A stretch of DNA of 58,372 nt from Fimbriimonadia bacterium (GTDB taxonomy: Bacteria > Armatimonadota > Fimbriimonadia > Fimbriimonadales > GBS-DC), in assembly GCA_026129765.1 (NCBI GenBank), contig JAHCHP010000020.1, positions 1 to 58,372 of the forward strand, written 5' to 3'. Below, one piece after another: positions 44,971-52,074 of this stretch (its first letter is position 1; every line of letters starts with the position of its first letter). Position numbers and translations under genes: made by a program. Below the pieces are notes generated by a model. That model had not been told where the DNA came from and searched no databases. It worked only from the letters and a program-made list of their open reading frames with translations.

Positions 44971-47426
44971 GGCGAACATCCGAACAACAGCGCGCAATTG
45001 AGACAGGGGGCAGGCTGACGCTGGTGGCGGGCGCGGGCGCGGGCAAGACCGGTGTTCTGACTGAGCGGTTCGCCTATTTGGTCACCGAGAAGCGCGCGCC
45101 CGTCGACTCGATATTGACCATCACCTTCACGCGCAAGGCGACCGCCGAAATGAAAACCAGAATCGCCCGCGAGTTGGAGTCGCGCGGGTTGCATGAAGAG
45201 CGCAGACAAGTGGAAAACGCTTACATCCAAACCGTCCACGCTTTCTGCCGCCGTCTGCTCCAAGAGAACCCTTTTGAGGCGGGAGTGGACCCGGACTCGC
45301 AAACACTAGATCAACGCGCTGCTCAGCGCCTTCAGCAGCAAGCCTTCACCTATGCCATCGCCAGCCTGCTGACCCATGCGGATAAAAACGAACCGGAGTC
45401 GGCAGGGATGCGCGAACTGATCGCGATCTATTTGAACCAGGGCGGGGGACGCGCCGCCAGCGCAGACCCGTTGTACGCGCTGCGGGAGATGGCAACCAAA
45501 CTGTCGAACAGTTTTCGAAACGCAGGTTTGGATTTGGATGCTTTGGGCGAGTGGCAAAACCTATTTAAGTTCAGCGCGCGTGAGCAGTTAGAGCAATTGA
45601 TCCAACAAGAACTGCCCGACTGGGCTCCACCTGAAGCGCGTTTGAAAGAGGAAGGGGAAGCCTTTCAACAGGCAGTTCACGATTCTCTGAAAGACTATTA
45701 TGCCGCCTGTGACGACCCTGACACACGTGGAATTGTAAACCATTGGCTTAGTCTGGTCAAAGGTTGGAACGAACGCGAAGAGGAGCGAGGATTGAACATG
45801 CAGCGCGCGTTGCTGCGATTAGCCTATGCTGCCGCCCACCAGTACGAACAAATGAAGCAGAATCTCAGCGTGATCGACTATGAAGATATGGCGTTGCGAA
45901 CGCTGAAACTGATCCGAGACTCCCCCACCGTTCGAAAGCGATACCAACGCCAGTTTCGTTACGTTATGGTGGACGAGTTCCAAGATATCGACCCGCTACA
46001 GGCGCAAATCATCGATCAGTTGGCAGGCGACAGCGACGTGATGGTGGTAGGTGACTTACAGCAGTCGATTTACCGCTTCCGGGGCGCGGACCCCCGCGTG
46101 TTTGAGCGGTGGATTCGTCAGGCGGAAAACCGGAATGAAGCTATTATCGAAATGCATCATAACTTTCGCTCATGCCCGCATGTGCTGCAATTCGTAGAAG
46201 GCGTCTTTAGTAAACTTTGGGAGCCGCATTTCCGACCGCCCTTGCCAGTTCGCGAGGCGATGTCGCTCCCAATAGGAAGCGAGTATCCGGTTCAGGTGTG
46301 GAGCCATCAGGGCAGCGCAAGCGACGAAGCAAGGCTCATCGCGGAAACAATAAAGCATTGGGTTTCGGAGCAATCTTTAACGGTGATGGATCCCGAAACG
46401 CATCAACCCCGCCCGGCGATCTATGGCGATTTCGCGCTGATTTTCAATCAGTTCACCAAGATCAATCACTACGAGCGCGCCTTCAAGGAGATGGAGGTGC
46501 CTGCGTTTGTGGTGGGGGGCGGCAGGGGCTATTGGCTGCGGCATGAGGTGCGCGATTTAGTCAATTTGCTGAAGGTGATGGAAGACCCCGACGATACGCT
46601 GGCTTGGATGAGCCTGCTCTATTCGCCAATGGCAGGCTTGAGTCTGGACGCGCTGACGCTGACCGCGATGCAACAGCAAGATCAGCAAATCTCGATTCCC
46701 CAATGTCTCAAGAACCCGCCGCCCGATTTGCCAACGGACGATGCGCAGCGGCTACAGGTTTTTCTGGAGTGGTTCGAGCCTTTGCAAAGAGAGGCGCACA
46801 TCGAGCCGGTGGCGCGGGTGATGGCGCGCGCTATGGAGCGGAGCGGCTATGAGCGGAAACTGCTGGCACAGCCGGACGGCGCGCAACAGGTCGCCAATGT
46901 ACGCAAGTTGTGGAGCATGGCGATGGATCAACCGGACATTTCGCTGAAAGAGTTCATTCAACTGATGGAGATGTTGAACCGCGTGGAGCAGCGGGAAGGG
47001 AACGCGCCCACCCACGAAGAGCAAGCCAATGTGGTGCGGTTTATCACGACGCATACCGCCAAGGGTTTGGAGTTTCCCGTGGTTTTCTTGGCAGATACCG
47101 GTTTCCGACCGCGTCCTAAGGAGAACCGCATGGAGGCGGACTTGGATCATCGTTTGATGGGTTTGAAGTGGAGCCATTATGCGACGCTGCCCTTTGTGAT
47201 GTTGAATGACGTCCGGACGCAGGAAGAGGAGCAGGAGTCGCAGCGCGCGCTGTATGTCGCGATGACCCGCGCCCGCGACTACCTGATCGTCATGATGGGC
47301 AGCCAAGCGAACAATCCTTGGAGCAAAGCGCTGCTGGGAGCCACCCGCAAAGCGCATCATAAACCGACCGGTTTCTACCCGCTTGGCAACGACACCGAGT
47401 TCTACTGGCGCAACATCAAGTCGTAA
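44967..47426 (+). CDS. UvrD/Rep-type superfamily 1 DNA helicase
   Basis: 819 residues with all SF1A motifs: Walker A GAGAGKT (22-28), TFTRKATAEMK (Ia), VDEFQDIDPLQ (II), VVGDLQQSIYRFRGA (III), HHNFRS (IV), THTAKGLEFPVVFL (V) and ALYVAMTRARDYL (VI). It unwinds DNA 3' to 5' using ATP, in repair or replication restart. The sequence style (ITFTRKAT, KGLEF) is nearer to AddA/RecB-like helicases than to UvrD itself, but it lacks the C-terminal nuclease. Its ATG overlaps the stop of the double-HTH gene. It converges with the next gene 24 bases on. Confidence 0.92.
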   Translation: MRRTSEQQRAIETGGRLTLVAGAGAGKTGVLTERFAYLVTEKRAPVDSILTITFTRKATAEMKTRIARELESRGLHEERRQVENAYIQTVHAFCRRLLQENPFEAGVDPDSQTLDQRAAQRLQQQAFTYAIASLLTHADKNEPESAGMRELIAIYLNQGGGRAASADPLYALREMATKLSNSFRNAGLDLDALGEWQNLFKFSAREQLEQLIQQELPDWAPPEARLKEEGEAFQQAVHDSLKDYYAACDDPDTRGIVNHWLSLVKGWNEREEERGLNMQRALLRLAYAAAHQYEQMKQNLSVIDYEDMALRTLKLIRDSPTVRKRYQRQFRYVMVDEFQDIDPLQAQIIDQLAGDSDVMVVGDLQQSIYRFRGADPRVFERWIRQAENRNEAIIEMHHNFRSCPHVLQFVEGVFSKLWEPHFRPPLPVREAMSLPIGSEYPVQVWSHQGSASDEARLIAETIKHWVSEQSLTVMDPETHQPRPAIYGDFALIFNQFTKINHYERAFKEMEVPAFVVGGGRGYWLRHEVRDLVNLLKVMEDPDDTLAWMSLLYSPMAGLSLDALTLTAMQQQDQQISIPQCLKNPPPDLPTDDAQRLQVFLEWFEPLQREAHIEPVARVMARAMERSGYERKLLAQPDGAQQVANVRKLWSMAMDQPDISLKEFIQLMEMLNRVEQREGNAPTHEEQANVVRFITTHTAKGLEFPVVFLADTGFRPRPKENRMEADLDHRLMGLKWSHYATLPFVMLNDVRTQEEEQESQRALYVAMTRARDYLIVMMGSQANNPWSKALLGATRKAHHKPTGFYPLGNDTEFYWRNIKS

Positions 47427-47450
47427 AAAGATAATGTCTTAACTGAACTT

Positions 47451-48467
47451 CTACCCGCGCAGCCGCTTGGCATTCAGCGCGCAGTTTCCGTAATACTGCG
47501 TGAGATATCCCGGATGTTGGAAGGTTTCCAAAACTTGACGCGCCTCCCGGCTATAACGCCCTAACTTGACATAACCATCTGCCAAGAAAGTGCCTTTACC
47601 CATCTCGCTGCCATCGCACATACCGGCAAAGGCGGGACGAGTCTCAGAACCGTTCCATAACACTTTCAAAAACAGGGAGACCAAGCTGTCGACATCGCTC
47701 TTCGTCCAAAAAACACCCAAATCGTACGCCTCGACGATATAAGCGACCACATTGTTACCGTGACTGGTATCCTGTCCGGGACCGGTTTTCTTGCCCCAGA
47801 CCGAATCCCAATAGACCGCTGCGCTGTTGCGGGGATTGGGAATCATCTGGCTTCGCAAATCGCGGTTAATACGGTTGTAGACATCCCGGCATCGCCGTTT
47901 GCGAGAGTTGTCCGAAGTCAAACGCTCCATAATCATCGCGATATATGCGCTATGCGCCGCCATGTGAGTTCTTTCACGATAGAAGTTGTTCACCCCGCGT
48001 TTGTGCCACTTGTCGAACATATGCGACTCGGAGAAGGCAAGCATTTCCTCATAAAACGAGCGGTACTTTCTCTGATTTCGCGCGCTGGGCGAGTCGTTGA
48101 TGACCCGTAGTAGCTTCATCACATAACGCCAAAGATAAGTTTCATAAAGCGGGATTTCTGTGCCTTTCACGCTCTCTTGATAGAATGCAGCCCAGCCCAG
48201 GTAGGTGTCTCGGAACTGACTGGTAGGAATCGTGGAGGAAGGGCGCGCCGATTCGCGAACGCGCGTCAGGTAATCGATCGCTTGATCCAGATAGGCGGTT
48301 TCTTGAGTCGCTTCATACATTGCGGTCAAACCGTCGATGCCATAAGCGAGGTAATAGAACCAAAAACTGTTGTTGTCTTTGCTCCACTTATCAAAGTCAC
48401 GCGCATGTTCCTTTTGCCATTCCGGCTTAAACAGCGCTTCCCATTCTTGCACGGTTTTTAGCTGCAT
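47451..48467 (-). CDS. Unknown protein, helical toroid-like
   Basis: 338 residues from the ATG at 48467; the open frame extends to 48593 but that part overlaps the upstream CBS gene. It is rich in helices and aromatic residues (FWFYYLAYGIDGLTAMYEAT; THMAAHSAYIAMIMERL; DTSHGNNVVAYIVEAYDLGVFW; CDGSEMGKGTFLADGYVKLGRY). The spacing of hairpins and the conserved-looking His and Asp residues recall (alpha/alpha)n-toroid lyases and glycosidases. I do not recognise the family, and no signal peptide is present. It follows the CBS-DUF1385 gene by 11 bases and may be co-transcribed. Confidence 0.6.
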   Translation of the reverse strand: MQLKTVQEWEALFKPEWQKEHARDFDKWSKDNNSFWFYYLAYGIDGLTAMYEATQETAYLDQAIDYLTRVRESARPSSTIPTSQFRDTYLGWAAFYQESVKGTEIPLYETYLWRYVMKLLRVINDSPSARNQRKYRSFYEEMLAFSESHMFDKWHKRGVNNFYRERTHMAAHSAYIAMIMERLTSDNSRKRRCRDVYNRINRDLRSQMIPNPRNSAAVYWDSVWGKKTGPGQDTSHGNNVVAYIVEAYDLGVFWTKSDVDSLVSLFLKVLWNGSETRPAFAGMCDGSEMGKGTFLADGYVKLGRYSREARQVLETFQHPGYLTQYYGNCALNAKRLRG

Positions 48468-48478
48468 CGTTCTCAACC

Positions 48479-49645
48479 TCAAAGCCAATAGATGGGAATT
48501 CCCAGCCATTCGGTAATCTGCAAAACGAGCATAGAAGTGATGCCTGCTCCCGCCATAATTTGTATGATCCCCGCGTTCAAAATCCGCTGCCAAGGAGTCG
48601 CCATCTGATACGGGTTTCTCTGGTATTTCTGCATCAACTCTTCCGCCGAGCGGATCGCGCCTTGAATCTGCTGATCAGTCGGCGGTTTCGTGGTCGCGAG
48701 CAACTGCAAGATCGCGCCGAACGAACGCCAACTCAGAGCGGTGATAACGAGCGCGATCATCAGACTCATTTCGCGTCCTCCTTGCACAGGCAGAAAGAAC
48801 CGCAAAAGTTCTGACAGTCCTAAAAAGAGCATAACTCCCGCTGCCAGGTTCGTGCCGCAACGAGGATGCACCCGCGGCATGCGCCGTACCACCTCTAAGG
48901 CAAGCGGCTCATTGCGCTCAATAGCATGAACCACTTTATGCTCAGCCGCATGCGTTCCCGCAATGGGTAAAGCGCGCATCAACCCCAAAAAGAGCAGGTA
49001 GACCGACCCGCGCATGACCAGCCCCATCAAGTCTGCCATCGTCATCGTGCCAGCGAAGGGCGACATCATATAACTCATCAAGGGCAGTCCGCCTTGATCT
49101 TGAATCCATTGTGCCAGCCCCACGACCGCCCCATTCGCGATGGTCAACAGCAAAAAAAGCAACGCGCCCGTCAGCATGAGGGCAAACGTTTGCGGACCTG
49201 CGCTGATCGTGCCTGTGGTTAAATAGACGCCTAGCGGAGTCGCCATACCGCCCACGAGAGGTGGTTTCGGAGGCAGCATGTTGCGCCTCATCAGGTCTGC
49301 AGTGGTGAGGACGCCCAAATAACGCCCCATGGAGTCAGTGACGACCAAAAGGGGCGCGTGGGTTCGCGTGAGCACCTCCACTGCTTCCTCAACGGTGGAA
49401 TCGATATCCACAACGGCTTCAATGGGACTGACCCAATCCCGGACCGCTTGGAGTTCTGCGCCGGGCGTTTGCATGGCAGTGAGCAGGTTCTCTTCAGTGA
49501 TCAAACCGGTTAACATACCATCCTGCAACACAGGCAACGCGGTAAGCCCCGCGTCTCCCATGCGCTCCGCTGCGCGTGTCAAACTGTCGTTTGGAAAAAG
49601 GTATTGCGCTCGCCGTAGTTTTTCTGAAATCGGTGTATTCTGCAT
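48479..49645 (-). CDS. CBS-domain pair fused to DUF1385 membrane protein
   Basis: 388 residues. Residues about 1-130 are two CBS domains (DAGLTALPVLQDGMLTGLITEENLL; HAPLLVVTDSMGRYLGVLTTADLM), which normally bind adenine nucleotides. The rest is the DUF1385 (YqhQ-like) membrane part: helices near 155-182, 200-222, THAAEHKVVHAIE with the family His-Lys core, HPRCGTNLAAG, then helices near 270-320 and at the C-terminus. YqhQ-type proteins are of unknown biochemical role. The fusion suggests nucleotide control of the membrane part. TATACT lies 15 bases before the ATG, so the leader is very short. Confidence 0.82.
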   Translation of the reverse strand: MQNTPISEKLRRAQYLFPNDSLTRAAERMGDAGLTALPVLQDGMLTGLITEENLLTAMQTPGAELQAVRDWVSPIEAVVDIDSTVEEAVEVLTRTHAPLLVVTDSMGRYLGVLTTADLMRRNMLPPKPPLVGGMATPLGVYLTTGTISAGPQTFALMLTGALLFLLLTIANGAVVGLAQWIQDQGGLPLMSYMMSPFAGTMTMADLMGLVMRGSVYLLFLGLMRALPIAGTHAAEHKVVHAIERNEPLALEVVRRMPRVHPRCGTNLAAGVMLFLGLSELLRFFLPVQGGREMSLMIALVITALSWRSFGAILQLLATTKPPTDQQIQGAIRSAEELMQKYQRNPYQMATPWQRILNAGIIQIMAGAGITSMLVLQITEWLGIPIYWL

Positions 49646-49753
49646 AAAAAGAGTATGCAGAGTATACCTAAAAGCAGAAGAAAAGCCATTCTCAATGAGT
49701 TATGGAACAAGGGAATTTAGGGGAAGGGACACCCCTGTTTGCTCTTTTCGATG

Positions 49754-49876
49754 TATAATAGGGGTACGGAGGTAAGTGTTTCCACAAGGGAGACCGTGTG
49801 AGTAGCTTGCTTCATGTGGGCAGAATGCCCAATTACACAATAAAGGTCCTTTCAGGTAGGAGACGCTCAATATGAT
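49754..49876 (+). promoter_or_regulatory. Promoter and ~110-base leader of the fibre protein gene
   Basis: TATAAT at 49754-49759 predicts a start near 49766. The leader holds a GGGCA-GAA-TGCCC hairpin at 49818-49830 and an AGGTAGGAG stretch 14 bases before the ATG, a long spacing. I cannot match it to a known riboswitch. Nothing else is seen between 49646 and 49753. Confidence 0.4.
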
Positions 49877-51616
49877 ATGACACGATACAATATCGTCTTA
49901 TGCGTCATGACTTGTCTTCTGTTTTTGCTATCTTCCACAATCGGGTGGGCAGACCGCATCACTTATCAAGGCTATATCCGCGAAAACGGACAACCCGCTA
50001 ATGGTTCATTGAGGATCATGTTCTCTCTGTTCGATGCGCCTGAAGAAGGCAATTTTCTTGGTCTTGAGTTGATTACTGTTCAAGTGAACAACGGACTGTT
50101 TACGGCGGAACTTGAATTTGAATTTTCGAGATGGAATGGATTGTCTGACCGCTACATGGAGATAACCATTCTTGATGAACATGGCGGCGCTCAACGGCTT
50201 GATCCCCGAGTACGGATTACTCCGGTTCCTCGCGCTTATTATGCGCAGAACGCAGGTAATGCTCAAGCCGTTCAAGGATTTGCCTGGTCAAGCCAGACTC
50301 CTACAACAGGACAAGTGCCTGTGTTTGATGGTGAAAAATGGGTCCCCTCTATCTTTTTCTTGCCATGGAATGCTCAAAACGGAGGGATTGGCTATGTAGG
50401 AGGCACGGTCAAGGTAAGAACTCCTGCTGAGTCGGGCGGTCAAACTTATTCTTTGTTCGCGCAATCAGACCTCACTACGGGTGAGACCGCTGCCCTCTAT
50501 GGGCAAAACCACAGCATCGCAGGAAGAGGCGTCTATGGTCATGTTCTCTCAACCACTGGCACCACTTACGGGCTTTATGGACGGAGCGATAGTATCGAAG
50601 GAAAGGGAGTCTTCGGTACCAACACTGCCACCACTGGCGTCACCTTTGGAGGGCGATTCGAGACCTACAGCTTCAACGGTCGTGGAGTCTCCGGTTTTGC
50701 TGGCACGACAGTTGGTTCTAACTTCGGTGTTCATGGGCAAAGTAACAGCACGACAGGCATAGGCGTGTATGGAATTGGCGCAGCCACGAGTGGAACCAAC
50801 TACGGTGTGTATGGGCAGAGCAGCAGTAGCACTGGAAGAGGGGTACAAGGCTTGAACAACGTTACGACAGGGATAAACTACGGTGTTTACGGGGCAAGCG
50901 CAAGCACTGAAGGCAGAGGAACTCTTGGATTCTCGACCGCTGCCTCCGGCACCAATTATGGTCTATTCGGACAATCTAACAGCAACACCGGCATCGGCAC
51001 TCTTGGTTTTGCCGTCGCTACGACAGGCTCGCCAGTCGGAGTGTGGGGTCTCACGCAAAGCACCGCATCCTCGTCGTATGGAGTGCGAGGGACCGCTACC
51101 TCGCCTGCTTTCGCGATCTACGCTGTCGGCAGTTATGGCGCAAGCGGGACCAAGTCATTCCGAATCGATCACCCCTTCAACCCTGAGACCCATTATCTAC
51201 TTCACTACTCAATGGAAGCGCCTGAACCAATCAACGTCTATCGCGGGTCGGTGACGCTCAATTCTAAGGGCGAATCATGGGTGGAACTCCCCCGCTACTT
51301 CGGCGAAATCAACCGCGATCCCAGCTATCAATTGACTCCGATAGGCGCGGCGATGCCCAATCTCCATATTGCGAGCAAAATCACGAACAATCGCTTCAAA
51401 ATCGCAGGCGGTGTTCCCGGCAAGGAGGTTTCTTGGATCGTCAAAGCGGTCCGCAATGACCTGTATGTACGTCAATATGGCGCGCCGGTGGAGACTGAGA
51501 AAGATGAATACGAGCGCGGAAAATACCAGCACCCAGAGCTGTACGGTCAACCCGCGGAGAAAGGGATCGATTACCGGATAAAACCGGAGCAGCCTAATCC
51601 GCAAGAAAGGCTATAA
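49877..51616 (+). CDS. Secreted fibre protein, N-domain plus GVYG repeats plus shared C-domain (second locus)
   Basis: 579 residues. A signal peptide ends near TIGWA. The N-domain (ITYQGYIRENGQPANGSL), QxPTTGQVPVFDGEKW linker, GVYG-type repeat array (about 205-410) and C-domain (KSFRIDHPFNPETHYL, ELPRYFGEINRD, YQLTPIGAAMPNLHIA, VSWIVKAVRND) parallel the 29775-31670 protein, 18 kb away on the other strand. The C-domain here keeps the PIGAAMPNLHIA and NNRFKIAGG segments typical of that domain in other bacteria. Surface fibre or adhesin by analogy; function unknown. A decayed relative lies immediately downstream on the opposite strand. Confidence 0.8.
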   Translation: MTRYNIVLCVMTCLLFLLSSTIGWADRITYQGYIRENGQPANGSLRIMFSLFDAPEEGNFLGLELITVQVNNGLFTAELEFEFSRWNGLSDRYMEITILDEHGGAQRLDPRVRITPVPRAYYAQNAGNAQAVQGFAWSSQTPTTGQVPVFDGEKWVPSIFFLPWNAQNGGIGYVGGTVKVRTPAESGGQTYSLFAQSDLTTGETAALYGQNHSIAGRGVYGHVLSTTGTTYGLYGRSDSIEGKGVFGTNTATTGVTFGGRFETYSFNGRGVSGFAGTTVGSNFGVHGQSNSTTGIGVYGIGAATSGTNYGVYGQSSSSTGRGVQGLNNVTTGINYGVYGASASTEGRGTLGFSTAASGTNYGLFGQSNSNTGIGTLGFAVATTGSPVGVWGLTQSTASSSYGVRGTATSPAFAIYAVGSYGASGTKSFRIDHPFNPETHYLLHYSMEAPEPINVYRGSVTLNSKGESWVELPRYFGEINRDPSYQLTPIGAAMPNLHIASKITNNRFKIAGGVPGKEVSWIVKAVRNDLYVRQYGAPVETEKDEYERGKYQHPELYGQPAEKGIDYRIKPEQPNPQERL

Positions 51617-52015
51617 GGAACTATTCCTTTTAGAGTTCGTGGAGAGGGGTCGTTTATTTACCCCTCCACGACTTTCAACACCGCCACTCTCAACGATCAA
51701 TTGACTATTTCGGTCTCCCACTTCTCGCGTTCGCTCTATGACAGGGCTGTAATGAATCCCGCGCTCCTTCGACTGACCGAACAGTTCGGGATGCACATAC
51801 TTTCCTTGATGTTCCACAAGCTTTTCTTGCTCAGTCTGGTAGCCGTACTGTTGTATCCAGCGGTCGTTGCGAACAGCTTCTACGCGCCAAGAGACTTCCT
51901 GACCCGGCATGCCGCCTGCGATTTTGAAGCGATTACTTTGGATTATGATCGCGACATGCAAGTTAGGCATAGGCGCGCCGACAGGGGTGAGATGATAGTC
52001 GGATTGAACAGACGG
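51611..52015 (-). pseudogene. Remnant of a fibre-protein C-domain
   Basis: On the minus strand a frame open from 52015 reads SDYHLTPVGAPMPNLHVA, NRFKIAGGMPGQEVSWRV, EAVRNDRWIQQYGYQTEQEK and HPELFGQSKERGIHYSP. This is plainly the second half of the C-domain found in the intact fibre proteins, closest to both the 49877 and 27420-type tails. The signal peptide, N-domain, repeats and first half of the C-domain are gone, with a stop codon at 52016-52018. The final 35 residues are not homologous. It is a truncated duplicate in inverted orientation to the intact gene beside it. Confidence 0.8.
51638..51670. terminator. Hairpin after the fibre gene
   Basis: CGTGGA..GGGGT pairs with ACCCC-TCCACG around a nine-base loop with a two-base bulge. 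There is no T-run. It lies between the intact fibre gene and the oppositely oriented pseudogene and could serve either. Confidence 0.45.
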
Positions 52016-52074
52016 TCACGACTATCCTGCTAAGTGAGGCAGGACTCGGCAGGGCGGTCGCGAAAAAGAAGGGT

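Noticed and set aside
43660..47426. Anti-phage defence island
   Set aside because: Helicase and HTH alone are not sufficient; no nuclease, methylase, toxin or reverse transcriptase is seen.
48468..48593. 42-codon N-terminal extension of the toroid-like protein
   Set aside because: It would overlap the CBS-DUF1385 coding region; an ATG with a plausible ribosome site lies just after that gene's stop.
49766..49876. Known riboswitch in the fibre gene leader
   Set aside because: I compared it by eye with TPP, c-di-GMP, glycine and guanidine motifs and found no match.
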